Positions 1-10,600 are shown, counted from the first letter of the stretch. The stretch: DNA of 64,000 nt from Croceitalea rosinachiae (GCF_031846445.1 NZ_JAVRHR010000002.1:992001-1056000), one strand, 5' to 3'. Made by a program: numbers and translations. The notes: generated by a model from the sequence alone, not told the origin.

Positions 1-1
1 G

Positions 2-106
2 CACAAAAGTGATGATTTCCATTCTATTTTCATGGGCCAAGAAATTACCTATGGACAGGTTATTAATCAAATCCATAAAATATATTGCTCATATTTAAGA
101 TATTAA
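2..106 (+). CDS. C-terminal end of an unidentified protein (5' truncated by window edge)
   Basis: An open frame enters from the left edge and ends at a TAA at 104-106, giving 34 residues (HKSDDFHSIFMG... ending CSYLRY). Composition is protein-like, but the piece is too short to assign to a family. A 111-base AT-rich gap separates it from the next gene on the same strand. It could be a chance open frame. Confidence 0.4.
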   Translation, partial: HKSDDFHSIFMGQEITYGQVINQIHKIYCSYLRY

Positions 107-217
107 TAATTCTTCTTTAAAAAATATTCTTACAATCACAATAATAAGTTAAACCCTGAAAATAAGATATTTAAATATTAAAAAGTAGGTATTTTCGCCG
201 CCTCAAAATTTTATCCA

Positions 218-628
218 ATGGATTGTTTAGAACTAAATTCGGCAAACGATTTTACAAAATGGGAAGAAAAGTACATCAAAGAATTACATTCCCTCGAATT
301 TAAAGATGCCCTAGGTAATATGCTCTTGTTTGAAGATGATACTATAAAACTGTGGAATTTAAAACTAAATAAGGGTGAGCGGATGCCATTTGTCAGACAT
401 AATAAAGATTATTCTTGGATTTCTGAAAGTGATGCCATTTTAAAAAGCCGATGGGGCAATGGTCGTATTTCCTTGATAAGGGTAAGTCAAGGAGACACTG
501 AGTTTTTTGAGAATAGTGAAAAGAACCTTATCAATGACCTTGAAAATTTAGGAAACGGTCCGGTTGTATTTAAAGTTTTGGAGTACAAGCAAATCTATAG
601 CATAGAAAAGCAATTTATGCTTAACTAG
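218..628 (+). CDS. Small cytosolic protein, possibly cupin-like
   Basis: The product has 136 residues with no signal peptide or membrane segment. The middle (about residues 35-120) alternates short hydrophobic strands with glycines and ends in a VVFKVLEYK strand, which suggests a small all-beta RmlC/cupin-type fold. I see no metal-binding His cluster of classical cupins, so the assignment is weak. The ATG at 218 is the first start in the frame and has no clear ribosome site, as is usual in this phylum. It lies 66 bases upstream of the DUF294/CBS gene on the same strand and could be co-transcribed with it. Function is unknown. Confidence 0.6.
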   Translation: MDCLELNSANDFTKWEEKYIKELHSLEFKDALGNMLLFEDDTIKLWNLKLNKGERMPFVRHNKDYSWISESDAILKSRWGNGRISLIRVSQGDTEFFENSEKNLINDLENLGNGPVVFKVLEYKQIYSIEKQFMLN

Positions 629-694
629 GATTTAAAATATTCAATTCTCATTTAGTTCATTTTTCAAAAAACAAATAAATCAGTATCTTAAGAT

Positions 695-2614
695 ATGCAG
701 AATGCCATATCCTATAGAATAGCTGATTTTTTAAAAAAATTCCCTCCTTTTTCCTATCTGACTCTTAAGGTATTACAAGAATTTTCTCAAGAAATAACCA
801 TTGTCCATAAAGAAAAGAACGACGTTATTTTTGAAAGCGAAGAAAAACCTCATCCGCACTTTTATGTCGTCAATAAAGGCGCTATAAACCTTATTAAAAA
901 GGATGAGGGTATCACAATTGATATCTGTGACGAGGGAGATGTTTTCGGGTTACGCCCTTTAATGGCCAATGAAAATTATAGGCTAGAAGCAAAAGCGCAA
1001 GAAGAGAGTATTCTATATGCCATTCCTATTGAACTTTTTAGGCCATATAGTAAAGTAAATGCCAGCATTGGTAATTTTTTGGTAGAAAGTTTTGCTTCCA
1101 ATACCCGTAATCCCTACTCAAAAAGCCATAAAGGACAGCTTTTAGGAGATACGGTAAAATTTAATCCCAATAATTCGGGTTCTAGACTATTGGATGTTCA
1201 ATTGGTAGAATATTCAAAAAGTATCATAAGCAGCTCACCCGGAACCAAAATAAAAAACATTGCCCAAAAAATGACAAAAAAAGAGGTTGGCGCCATGTTG
1301 ATTGAAAAAGATGAGCTACCCGTCGGAATAATTACCGATAAGGACCTCCGTAATAAAGTTGCTACTGGCGAAGTATCCATTACTGGCAAGGCAAAGCATA
1401 TAATGTCAAGTCCTTTAATAACATATCCTAGAAAACTTACTGTTACCCAAGCACAAATGGCCATGATGAAAAGTAACATAAGTCATTTGGTATTGACAGA
1501 AGATGGCACAACCAACACCAAGGCAATTGGTATTCTTTCCAAACATGACGTTATGGTTTCCTTGGGCAATAATCCCGCGGTATTTGTAAAAGCTATTAAA
1601 AGGGCTCAAAGTGTCGACGAAATAAAACCTATACGAAAAGGTATCACCAATTTGCTCAAGGGGTATTTGGAACAAAACCTGCCCATGGCATTGACCTCAA
1701 AGATAATTTCTGAACTCAATGATGCCTGTATAAAGCAAATCGTTGCCTTATCATTAGCTAAAATGGAAAACCCACCATCTGCTGTATTTGCATGGCTGGC
1801 CATGGGCAGTCAAGGGCGCAGCGAACAATTGTTACACACTGACCAAGACAATGCCCTCATTTTTGAAAACGTGGCCAAATCACAACTTGAAGAAACCCGT
1901 AGCTATTTTTTAGATTTAGCTAAAAAAGTGACCGCAGGATTAAACCATATAGGCTATGAATACTGTCCGGCAGATATGATGGCGTCAAATAAGAAATGGT
2001 GCTTGAGTTTGGATGAATTTAAAAAAGAAACCAAATCCTGGATTACCAACCCCGGACCCGATGAAATTTTATTATCATCTATCTTTTTTGACTACAACAG
2101 GGCTTATGGTGATAAAGAACTGGTCGATAATCTATCTGAGCACATTTTTGAGACCGTTTCAAAATATCCCATTTTCTTGGCACACTTGGCAAGTGGAGCA
2201 CTCCAAAATCCATCGCCCACAGGTTTTTTTCGACAATTTCTGGTCGAACAAGATGGAGAGCACAAAGATTTTTTCGATTTAAAAAGAAGGGCTTTGATGC
2301 CTCTAATAGATGCGGCTCGTGTATTGACATTATCACATAACATGACAGGAATCAGCAATACTTGGGAACGCTATGAAAGACTAGCACAATTGGAACCCAA
2401 TAATTCAGAACAGTACTTATCTTGCTCTTATGCCAGTAAGGCACTCTTAAAATTTAGGACACGACAAGGACTATTAAATAACGATACGGGGCGGTTTATA
2501 TCATTGGAAAAGTTAAGTAAGGAAGAGCGCATTAAATTAAAAAGAACCTTTAGCACTATAAAAGATATTCAAGAGGTGCTTTCATTACGTTTTATGACTT
2601 CAAGGGTGAGTTAA
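695..2614 (+). CDS. Cyclic-nucleotide-binding / CBS / DUF294 nucleotidyltransferase-like protein
   Basis: The 639-residue protein has the layout of the DUF294 family. An N-terminal cNMP-binding-like beta roll covers about 15-130 (FYVVNKGAINLI, DEGDVFGLRPLM). Paired CBS domains cover about 165-290 (GIITDKDLRN, GILSKHDVMV). A nucleotidyltransferase-like domain follows, with the signature GSQGRSEQLLHTDQDNALIF, and then the DUF294 C-terminal helical domain. The Gly-Ser and Asp-x-Asp residues of the transferase motif are present. The family is thought to be a signalling or regulatory protein; its substrate is not established. It sits 1 base before a DEDDh exonuclease, converging on acs and a symporter. 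DUF294-exonuclease pairs beside actP/acs are a recurrent arrangement, so a role in controlling acetate uptake is a reasonable inference. Confidence 0.9.
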   Translation: MQNAISYRIADFLKKFPPFSYLTLKVLQEFSQEITIVHKEKNDVIFESEEKPHPHFYVVNKGAINLIKKDEGITIDICDEGDVFGLRPLMANENYRLEAKAQEESILYAIPIELFRPYSKVNASIGNFLVESFASNTRNPYSKSHKGQLLGDTVKFNPNNSGSRLLDVQLVEYSKSIISSSPGTKIKNIAQKMTKKEVGAMLIEKDELPVGIITDKDLRNKVATGEVSITGKAKHIMSSPLITYPRKLTVTQAQMAMMKSNISHLVLTEDGTTNTKAIGILSKHDVMVSLGNNPAVFVKAIKRAQSVDEIKPIRKGITNLLKGYLEQNLPMALTSKIISELNDACIKQIVALSLAKMENPPSAVFAWLAMGSQGRSEQLLHTDQDNALIFENVAKSQLEETRSYFLDLAKKVTAGLNHIGYEYCPADMMASNKKWCLSLDEFKKETKSWITNPGPDEILLSSIFFDYNRAYGDKELVDNLSEHIFETVSKYPIFLAHLASGALQNPSPTGFFRQFLVEQDGEHKDFFDLKRRALMPLIDAARVLTLSHNMTGISNTWERYERLAQLEPNNSEQYLSCSYASKALLKFRTRQGLLNNDTGRFISLEKLSKEERIKLKRTFSTIKDIQEVLSLRFMTSRVS

Positions 2615-2615
2615 T

Positions 2616-3272
2616 ATGTGGGCAAAAAAAACATATCCTAACTATTGGAACAACTATATAGCTTCTTTTGACAACGGAATTCAAAGAGAGGTCAAAGACA
2701 ACAAATTTGTTGTCCTGGATACCGAAACAACTGGATTTGACGTAAAAAATGACAGAATACTGAGTATAGGTGCATTGGTCATCAATAATAAGGAAATAAA
2801 ACCCTCAGAAGCTTTTGAGGTTTATGTAGAACAGGAGCATTATAGTAAAGAAAGTGTTAAAATTCATGGCATACTTAAGAAAGGCAAAGTAAAACGGATT
2901 GCAGAGGAAGAGGCCCTGAAAAATACCTTAAAAACTTTGGAACAAGCTGTTTTGGTGGCTCATCATGCCATGTATGATGTTACCATGCTCAATAATGCCT
3001 TAAAACGACAAGGACTGCCTAAACTAAAGAATAAAGTATTGGACACTTCGACCTTATTCGCCAAAACTTTGAGCATTCGTGAGAAAGAAAAATATGGTTC
3101 ACACTTTACATTAGATAACTTGGCAGAAAAATATAAAATTCCTGTTAATGACAGACATACGGCTTTAGGAGATGCCTACATCACAGCAATTGCATTCCTC
3201 CATATTTTAAGCAAATTAAAACCCGCCTCTTTAAATGACTTATTTAAAAGAGACGGGGTTTTTAAATTATGA
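2616..3272 (+). CDS. 3'-5' exonuclease, DnaQ/PolC epsilon-like (DEDDh)
   Basis: The 218-residue protein carries the three Exo motifs of the DEDDh superfamily. Exo I is VVLDTETTGFD (about 32-42), with Asp and Glu as metal ligands. Exo II lies near the AHHAMYDVTMLN stretch. Exo III contains the general-base His and the last Asp in HTALGDAYITA. There is no polymerase, BRCT or GIY-YIG fusion, so this is a stand-alone exonuclease rather than a full polymerase III subunit. It begins one base after the DUF294 gene stop, so the two form an operon; the pairing recurs beside acetate genes in many bacteria. Its last codons lie inside a hairpin that looks like a shared terminator with the convergent acs gene. 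Confidence 0.88.
   Translation: MWAKKTYPNYWNNYIASFDNGIQREVKDNKFVVLDTETTGFDVKNDRILSIGALVINNKEIKPSEAFEVYVEQEHYSKESVKIHGILKKGKVKRIAEEEALKNTLKTLEQAVLVAHHAMYDVTMLNNALKRQGLPKLKNKVLDTSTLFAKTLSIREKEKYGSHFTLDNLAEKYKIPVNDRHTALGDAYITAIAFLHILSKLKPASLNDLFKRDGVFKL
3219..3263. terminator. Hairpin inside the exonuclease 3' end, likely bidirectional terminator
   Basis: A left arm at 3219-3234 (AAACCCGCCTCTTTAA) pairs imperfectly with a right arm at 3243-3261 (TTTAAAAGAGACGGGGTTT), followed by a T-run. An A-run on the left side gives the equivalent T-run for transcripts from the minus strand. It lies between convergent genes that end 15 bases apart, and is coded within the last codons of the exonuclease. Confidence 0.55.
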
Positions 3273-3287
3273 TAAATAAAACATTCC

Positions 3288-5195
3288 TTATAATGATTCC
3301 TTCATAATCGTATCAACTACTTCTGGATTCAGTAATGTCGAGGTATCTCCTAAATTACTAGTGTCTTTGGACGCAATTTTCCTTAAGATACGTCTCATAA
3401 TTTTTCCACTTCTAGTTTTAGGGAGTCCTGGTACAAATTGAATTTTATTCAATTTAGCAATAGGCCCTATGTGCTCAGTAATCATTTGATTGATTTCTTT
3501 CTTCAAATTGTCACGATTACGTGATTCACCTGTTTCCTTAAGTATTACATAGCCATAGAGTGCATTGCCCTTAATATCATGTGGAAAACCAACAATAGCA
3601 GATTCTGCAACTGCAGGATGCTCATTAATAGCATCTTCAATAGGCGCAGTACCCAAATTATGACCAGAAACAATAATGACATCATCTACCCTGCCCGTAA
3701 TTCGGTAATAGCCCACCTCATCGCGCAATGCCCCGTCGCCTGTAAAGTACTTTCCCTCATAAGCTGAAAAATACGTGTCTTTATAGCGTTTATGGTCACC
3801 CCAAATAGTTCTGGCAATTGATGGCCAAGGAAATTTAACACATAATCTTCCATCTACCTGATTTCCTTGGATTTCCTCACCATTCTCATCCATTAATGCA
3901 GGTTGAATTCCTGGCATAGGCAGTGTGGCATATGTGGGCTTTGTTGGTGTGGCAAAAGGTATGGGTGAAATTAATATTCCACCTGTTTCTGTTTGCCACC
4001 AAGTATCTACTATAGGACACTTTTTTTCACCCACGTGATCATTATACCAATGCCAAGCCTCTTCATTGATAGGTTCACCAACCGTGCCCAGTACCTTTAA
4101 ACTCGATAAATCATATTTAGTAACAAAATCTAAATTCTCTTTTGCTAAAGCCCTAATTGCAGTTGGAGCGGTGTAAAATTGACTTACTTTGTGTTTTTGC
4201 ACCACATCCCAAAAACGTCCAAAGTCCGGGTATGAAGGTACACCTTCAAACATGACCGTAGTCGCACCATTAGCTAAAGGACCATAAACAATATAAGAAT
4301 GACCCGTTATCCAACCAATATCAGCGGTACACCAATACACGTCTTCTTCTCTATATTGAAACACATTTTTAAAAGTATAAGCTGAATATACCATATAACC
4401 CGCAGTGGTATGCATCATGCCTTTTGGACGACCAGTAGATCCAGAAGTATATAAAATAAAAAGCGGGTCTTCAGCATCCATAACCTCTGGCGGATAATCT
4501 CCATAGGCTTTTTCCATAAGTGGAGCCAACCATTCGTCTCGACCTTTTTTCATCACAATGTTGGAGTTGATTCGTTTTGCAACCAATACAGACTTCACAT
4601 CAGGACAATCTTCTAGGGCGTCGTCAACAATACCCTTTAAATCAATGGTCTTTGAACCTCGATACGAACCATCAGAAGTCAATACCATTTTTGCTCCACA
4701 ATCATTGATACGAGTTGATAGCGCTGTAGAAGAAAAACCCGCAAATACCACAGAATGTACTGCGCCTATTCTTGCGCAAGCCAAAAGCGAGATTGCCAAT
4801 TCTGGTATCATAGGGAGGTAAATCACTACCCTATCTCCTTTTTTGATGCCCTTTTCACTTAGCACATTGGCCATTTTACAAACTTTTTCCTTCAATTGTT
4901 TGTAAGTAATATGCCGTGCCTCTTCATTTGGATTATTAGGTTCAAAAAGTATGGCGGTCTTATCGCTTCGTATATGCAGATGCCTATCAATACAATTTTC
5001 AGTAATATTCAGTTTTGCGCCATCATACCATTTGATTTCTGGCTTTGAGAAATCCCAATCTAAAACGGTATTCCACTTTTTGCGCCAAACAAAATGCTCT
5101 TCTGCAATTTCTTCCCAAAATCCTTCTGGATTGCGAACCGATTTGCGGTACACTTGAAAATACTCTTCTAAATGTTTAATATGATAGTTACTCAT
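3288..5195 (-). CDS. acs: Acetyl-CoA synthetase
   Basis: The 635-residue protein is full length for AMP-forming acetate:CoA ligase, which activates acetate through acetyl-AMP in the cytosol. The ACAS N-terminal segment (about 5-60) is followed by the ANL core, with the A3 P-loop YTSGSTGRPKG at about 249-259. The acetate-pocket and adenine motifs are present (WWQTETGGILISP, YFTGDGALRDE). The C-terminal lid has PKTRSGKIMRRILR, whose Lys (about 598) is the residue acetylated by Pat-type enzymes in homologues. It is followed on the same strand by the symporter and DUF4212 genes in the reverse order of transcription (DUF4212, symporter, acs), consistent with an acetate uptake and activation unit. 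The 128-base gap to the symporter could hold its own promoter. Confidence 0.97.
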   Translation of the reverse strand: MSNYHIKHLEEYFQVYRKSVRNPEGFWEEIAEEHFVWRKKWNTVLDWDFSKPEIKWYDGAKLNITENCIDRHLHIRSDKTAILFEPNNPNEEARHITYKQLKEKVCKMANVLSEKGIKKGDRVVIYLPMIPELAISLLACARIGAVHSVVFAGFSSTALSTRINDCGAKMVLTSDGSYRGSKTIDLKGIVDDALEDCPDVKSVLVAKRINSNIVMKKGRDEWLAPLMEKAYGDYPPEVMDAEDPLFILYTSGSTGRPKGMMHTTAGYMVYSAYTFKNVFQYREEDVYWCTADIGWITGHSYIVYGPLANGATTVMFEGVPSYPDFGRFWDVVQKHKVSQFYTAPTAIRALAKENLDFVTKYDLSSLKVLGTVGEPINEEAWHWYNDHVGEKKCPIVDTWWQTETGGILISPIPFATPTKPTYATLPMPGIQPALMDENGEEIQGNQVDGRLCVKFPWPSIARTIWGDHKRYKDTYFSAYEGKYFTGDGALRDEVGYYRITGRVDDVIIVSGHNLGTAPIEDAINEHPAVAESAIVGFPHDIKGNALYGYVILKETGESRNRDNLKKEINQMITEHIGPIAKLNKIQFVPGLPKTRSGKIMRRILRKIASKDTSNLGDTSTLLNPEVVDTIMKESL

Positions 5196-5323
5196 GGAAA
5201 ATGAAATAAGAAATTAAAAATAGCAAAAAAGAAACTTTAAGACTTATATCTTATTTCCAACTTTAGATACAAAAACAAAGGTTCACTTGTAATTTTGTTT
5301 GAACAGTTCAAGTTTAGCTCTAT

Positions 5324-7099
5324 TTAATGTTCAATCGCTTCCCCAGCACCACTAGGTATTCTAATATTCTCAACAATTTCTTGCACTTCTTCTGGTGGCG
5401 GACTTGTAAATCGTGATACTACTATGGCAAGTACAAAATTAACGAGCATACCAACTGTGCCAAAACCCTCTGGAGAAATACCGAACCACCAATCTTGGGT
5501 AGTATTAGTTTCTGGATTACCTATCCAGCCTAACTTAAAACGTGCAATGTAATATGAAGTGATTACCAGCCCGGCTATCATTCCTGTAATAGCTCCTTCC
5601 CTATTCATTCGCTTACTAAAGATTCCCATCACAATAGCAGGAAAAAACGAAGAAGCTGCCAAACCAAAAGCCAAGGCTACTACAGAAGCTACAAATCCTG
5701 GTGGATTGATTCCAAAATAACCAGCAACAATAACGGCCAAAACCGCTGACAAGCGGGCTATCAATAATTCTTTTCTATCTGAAATTTCTGGTGCGAACTG
5801 TTTTTTGATTAAATCGTGTGAAATAGATGTAGATATCACTAACAATAGTCCAGCAGCGGTTGAAAGTGCTGCTGCCAAACCACCTGCGGCTACCAAAGCA
5901 ATAATCCAATTGGGTAAGCCCGCTATTTCAGGGTTTGCCAAAACCGTAATATCTCGGTCTACATACAACTCGTTCCTTGTTGCGCTTGAGTTAGAAATTA
6001 AACGTTGTCCAACTGCCCCTCTGGCTTCTGAAAACAAGGGCTTTTTACCTTCAATCGCTGTACCTGGCAAATATTGAATTTTTCCATCTCCGTTCTTATC
6101 AGTCCATGCAATAAGTCCTGTTTCTTCCCACTTGGTAAACCAATCAGGAATTTCTTTATAAAGTGTATCTTGAACAGTTTCCATCAGGTTAGTTCTTGCA
6201 AAAACTGCAATAGCTGGCGCTGTGGTATACAAAATTGCGATAAACAATAATGCATACCCTGCAGATTTCCGAGCATCCTTAACCTTAGGTACTGTAAAAA
6301 ATCGAATAATAACGTGTGGTAAACCAGCTGTTCCCAGCATTAAAGCTGCAGTGATAAAAAAGACATCCGTAGTGGATTTTGTGCCATCTGTATAAGCCGT
6401 AAACCCAAGGTCTGTCATTAATCCATCCAGCTTATCCAAAAGGTACACGCCATCACTTCCGGCTGAACCCATTCCTAATTGAGGTACAGGATTGCCCGTA
6501 GCCATAAGAGATATAAAAATTGCGGGAACCATAAAGGCGAATATCAATACGCAATATTGTGCTACCTGTGTATATGTGATGCCTTTCATTCCACCTAAAA
6601 AAGCATAGAATAAAACTACTGCCATACCAATATATACGCCAGTGTTGACCTCAACATCTAAAAATCGAGAAAAAACAACACCCACACCACGCATTTGTCC
6701 TGCTACATAAGTAAATGACACAAAAAGTGCTGCTACTACTGCTACTGTACGTGCAATGTTAGAATAGTATCTATCTCCAATAAAATCTGGCACCGTAAAT
6801 TTTCCAAATTTTCTTAAATATGGCGCTAAGAGTAGCGCCAATAAAACATAGCCCCCAGTCCATCCCATTAAGTATACAGAGCCGTCATAGCCAGAGAAAG
6901 CAATAATACCTGCCATTCCTAAAAAAGAGGCTGCAGACATCCAATCTGCCGCAGTTGCCAATCCATTAGCTAAAGGAGAAACACCACCTCCTGCAACATA
7001 AAATTCTTTTGTAGAACTAGCTCTAGACCAAATAGCTATACCTATATAAAGTGCAAAAGTGATTCCTACAATGATAAACGTCCATGTTTGAATTCCCAT
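5324..7099 (-). CDS. Sodium:solute symporter, ActP-like (acetate/monocarboxylate)
   Basis: The 591-residue inner-membrane protein of the SSS family has about 13 hydrophobic segments. The N-terminal pattern includes FYVAGGGVSPLANGLATAADW, and the family core MSAASFLGMAGI and GYDGSVYLMGWTGGY is present. A large hydrophilic insert (about 320-385) between helices is typical of the VC_2705-type subgroup, which pairs with a DUF4212 small subunit. It starts 3 bases after the DUF4212 gene, so the two are translated from one message. Together with acs this suggests uptake of acetate or a related short carboxylate. Substrate assignment rests on context. Confidence 0.92.
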   Translation of the reverse strand: MGIQTWTFIIVGITFALYIGIAIWSRASSTKEFYVAGGGVSPLANGLATAADWMSAASFLGMAGIIAFSGYDGSVYLMGWTGGYVLLALLLAPYLRKFGKFTVPDFIGDRYYSNIARTVAVVAALFVSFTYVAGQMRGVGVVFSRFLDVEVNTGVYIGMAVVLFYAFLGGMKGITYTQVAQYCVLIFAFMVPAIFISLMATGNPVPQLGMGSAGSDGVYLLDKLDGLMTDLGFTAYTDGTKSTTDVFFITAALMLGTAGLPHVIIRFFTVPKVKDARKSAGYALLFIAILYTTAPAIAVFARTNLMETVQDTLYKEIPDWFTKWEETGLIAWTDKNGDGKIQYLPGTAIEGKKPLFSEARGAVGQRLISNSSATRNELYVDRDITVLANPEIAGLPNWIIALVAAGGLAAALSTAAGLLLVISTSISHDLIKKQFAPEISDRKELLIARLSAVLAVIVAGYFGINPPGFVASVVALAFGLAASSFFPAIVMGIFSKRMNREGAITGMIAGLVITSYYIARFKLGWIGNPETNTTQDWWFGISPEGFGTVGMLVNFVLAIVVSRFTSPPPEEVQEIVENIRIPSGAGEAIEH

Positions 7100-7102
7100 A
7101 GT

Positions 7103-7372
7103 CTATTCGTTTACCCCGTATTTTTTATCCAACTTGTTCATCAATTGTACATAAACAAAAATGAGCACCACAAAAACATATATTGACCCTTGTTGAGCAA
7201 ACCAAAAGCCTAGTTTAAAACCACCTAAACGGATAGTGTTTAATTCATCTAACAGAAGGATACCAAACCCATAAGAAACTATAAACCAAATTGTGAGAAG
7301 AATTGCGAGGTATTTCAAATTTTCTCGCCAGTATTTTTTACGGTCAACTTCTTTCACATTTACTTCATTCAA
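7103..7372 (-). CDS. DUF4212 small membrane subunit of the symporter
   Basis: The 89-residue protein has a short polar N-terminus, a Trp/Arg-rich YWRENLKYLAILLTIWF first membrane helix and a second helix near 55-75 (GFWFAQQGSIYVFVVLIFVYV). This is the standard layout of DUF4212, a family found almost only directly upstream of SSS symporters. It is the first gene of the DUF4212-symporter-acs unit. Role as accessory subunit is inferred from conserved neighbourhood. Confidence 0.9.
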   Translation of the reverse strand: MNEVNVKEVDRKKYWRENLKYLAILLTIWFIVSYGFGILLLDELNTIRLGGFKLGFWFAQQGSIYVFVVLIFVYVQLMNKLDKKYGVNE

Positions 7373-7647
7373 AATATCTACAATACTACAAAAACGAATC
7401 CTAATCGATAATTATTCAATCTCGAAAAAATAAGTTATTCTAACTAGGCCTCAAAAATAACAGTCTCAATTAAAATCCCTGAAATAATCTGATTTCGAGT
7501 AGTTTATCGATGTAATTCATCGATAAAGTGCCAAAAAAAACGACAAACAGCTAAAAAGTGTTTTTCTTTGTATTAGACAGAACCCTATAAGCTTCGAATT
7601 GAAATAAAGTAATAATTTTTGTTAAAAACTTAAACCTACTTAAATCA
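7373..7647. other. Divergent intergenic region with a perfect palindrome
   Basis: This AT-rich gap of 275 bases lies between the divergently transcribed DUF4212 operon and the secreted DUF5060 gene. Its main feature is the palindromic element at 7503-7531, listed separately. I see no coding potential and no clean TAnnTTTG box. Confidence 0.6.
7503..7531. promoter_or_regulatory. Palindromic element TTTATCGATG-N5-CATCGATAAA followed by GTGC
   Basis: Ten-base arms (7503-7512 and 7518-7527) form a perfect inverted repeat with a 5-base spacer, followed by GTGC. A close relative occurs at 23936-23963. The position, about 115 bases before the DUF5060 gene and 130 bases from DUF4212, fits an operator for either gene. 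The binding protein is unknown. Confidence 0.5.
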
Positions 7648-10600
7648 ATGAAAATACTGACGCCCCATCTAACAGTAATTTTAATGTTGTTTTTCTGCAA
7701 TATTATAACTTCTCAATCAACAATATCAGGAGAGTTAAAAAAATGGCATACGGTAACCTTATCATTTAATGGTCCAATGGTCACAGAAACTGATGACACC
7801 AACCCTTTTCTTGAATACCGATTGAACGTAACTTTCACAAGTCCTTCCGGTAAAACATGGCTTGTGCCCGGATTTTATGCTGCGGATGGAAATGCTGCAC
7901 AAAGTAGCTCAAGTTCAGGAAATGTATGGCAGGTTCGTTTTACACCTAACGAAACTGGTTCATGGTCCTATTCTTCTTCCTTCAGAACAGGCAACAATAT
8001 TGCAGTCTCTTTGGATAATAATGCAGGTAGTCCTACCTTTTTTGATGGGGACTCGGGCAATTTTTCAATTTCCGCTTCTAATAAAAACATTCCTGATAAT
8101 AGGGCTAAGGGAAGACTAAATTATATAGGTGAACATTACTTACAGTTTGAAGAAACTAATGAATATTTTATCAAAGCTGGGTCAGACTCACCTGAAAATA
8201 TGTTAGCCTTTGGTGATTTTGATAACACAAAAAACAGTAAAAATTGGTCACCTCATATAGGTGATTGGCAAACTGGAAATCCTACCTGGGGTAATGAAAA
8301 AGGAAAGGGTCTGATAGGTGCCATTAATTATCTCTCTAACAAAGGTATGAATGCTTTTTCATTTTTGACCATGAACGTAAAAGGTGATGGTAAAGATGTT
8401 TGGCCTTGGATTGCTGCCAATAATGGGGATTTTGATGGCGATTCAGGAAATGATGCAAATAATAGATTGCGCTACGATGTTTCAAAATTGGAACAATGGG
8501 AAATCTTGTTCTCACATGCTGACGCTAAAGGAATGTTTCTACATTTCAAAACTCAAGAAACCGAAAATGACCAATTATTGGACGGAGGTGAATTGGGTAC
8601 GCAACGAAAATTATACTATCGTGAGCTAATAGCTCGTTTTGGTCACCATCTTGTCTTAAATTGGAATATGGGTGAAGAAAATACTCAAACCGATAATCAG
8701 CGTAAAGAAATGGCTGAATTCTTTAAAGATTTAGATCCTTATGGACACCATATAGTAATACATACTTATCCAAATCAACAAAATCAAGTTTACAACCCTT
8801 TACTAGGCAATGCTTCAGAATATACGGGTCCTTCGATTCAATCCGGTATCAACAACATTCATAATGACGTCAAGAAATGGGTTATAGATTCAAGAAATTC
8901 AGGTAAAAAATGGGTCGTGGCCAATGATGAACAAGGTGGAGCCCAAGTTGGGGTAGCCGCAGATGCCAATTACAGCGGTGACAAGGGTAGCCAAGGTGAT
9001 AATCGCAACGATGTCCGAGACAAAGTGTTATGGGGCACCCTTATGGCAGGCGGGTCTGGCGTAGAATATTATTTTGGTTATGGAACGGGAGAAACTGATC
9101 TTACCGCACAAGATTTTAGGAGTCGCGATACAAAATGGAGCGATGCTAAAATAGCCATTGACTTTTTTAAGGAAAATATTCCGTTTTGGGAGATGCAATC
9201 GGATGATGGGTTGACTTCGGACAACAATGACTACTGCTTTGTGAAAGATGGTGAGGTCTATCTAGTCTACCTTCCCGATGGTGGCTCTGCAAATTTAGAT
9301 TTATCAAATGTCAACGGTACTTTTAGTATAAAATGGTTTGATCCTAGAAATGGTGGTAACCTCAATGATGGCAGTGTTACTGAAATTACCGGTGGTGGCA
9401 ATAAAAGTATTGGTAATCCGCCAAGCAATGATTCTTCTGACTGGACTGTGTTGATTGAAAAAACAAGCGATGATGGTGACGGAAATGATGATAGTGACAT
9501 GGGTGACAATTCTGATGGCAACTGTAATGTAGATTATGTAGAAAATGATGGTTTGGTCGTTATAGAAGTAGAAAATTTGGAAGTGGGCAATGGTTGGGTA
9601 GAAAAAAATTCCATTAGTGGTTTTTCAGGCACCTCCTATCTTGAGTGGGAAGGGGGAGATAATTTTAATTCGCCTGGAATCGGACTCATTACTACTCAAA
9701 TACAAATAAACAGTCCTGGAACTTACCTGTTTAGATGGCGGTCAAAGGTAGGTGAAGGAAACAATAGCACCGAAAGTAATGATTCATGGCTCAGATTTCC
9801 TGATGCGGATGATTTTTTTGGTGAAAAAAATAATGGTAGTATTGTTTACCCCAATGGAAGTGGCAAAACCCCAAATCCCAATGGCTCAAGTTCCGATGGC
9901 TGGTTCAAAGTCTTTCTAAGTGGTACAACGGATTGGACTTGGTCCACCAATACTAGTGATAATGATTCCCATAAAATTTATGTATCCTTCGACAAGCCTG
10001 GCACCTATACTCTAGAAATTGCTGGCAGGTCAAACCATCATTTACTTGATAGAATTGTTTTGAGCAATGATTTTGCTAATGCAACAGATTTAAGTTTGGA
10101 AGAATCAATATGTAATGAAAATACAGGGGGAGAAGCAGTTGCCGTTTCCAGCATCAGTTTGAGCCCTGAAAATCCGACCATAACAATCGACGACTCATTA
10201 GAATTAATCGCCGAAGTTTTGCCCGCAAATGCCACTAACAAGGCTATAACTTGGTCGAGCGGTGATGGAACCATTGCAATCGTTAATGATGATGGAACGG
10301 TAACCGGAGTTTCAGAAGGAACCGTGACTATCACAGTGACTACTGAAGATGGAAGTTTTACTTCAGAATCGTTAGTAACTGTCATTAGTGGTATGGAAGC
10401 AGTTGCCGTTTCCAGCATCAGTTTGAGCCCTGAAAATCCGACCATCGCAATCGATGCCTCATTAGAATTAATCGCCGAAGTTTTGCCTGCAAATGCCACT
10501 AATAAAGCAGTAAGTTGGTCGAGCGATGATGAGACCATTGCAACCGTTGATGATAATGGAACGGTAACCGGAGTTTCAGAAGGAACCGTGACTATCATAG

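Noticed and set aside
682..693. Palindrome TATCTTAAGATA just before the DUF294 gene
   Set aside because: Short, AT-rich and of a size expected by chance; no second copy seen.
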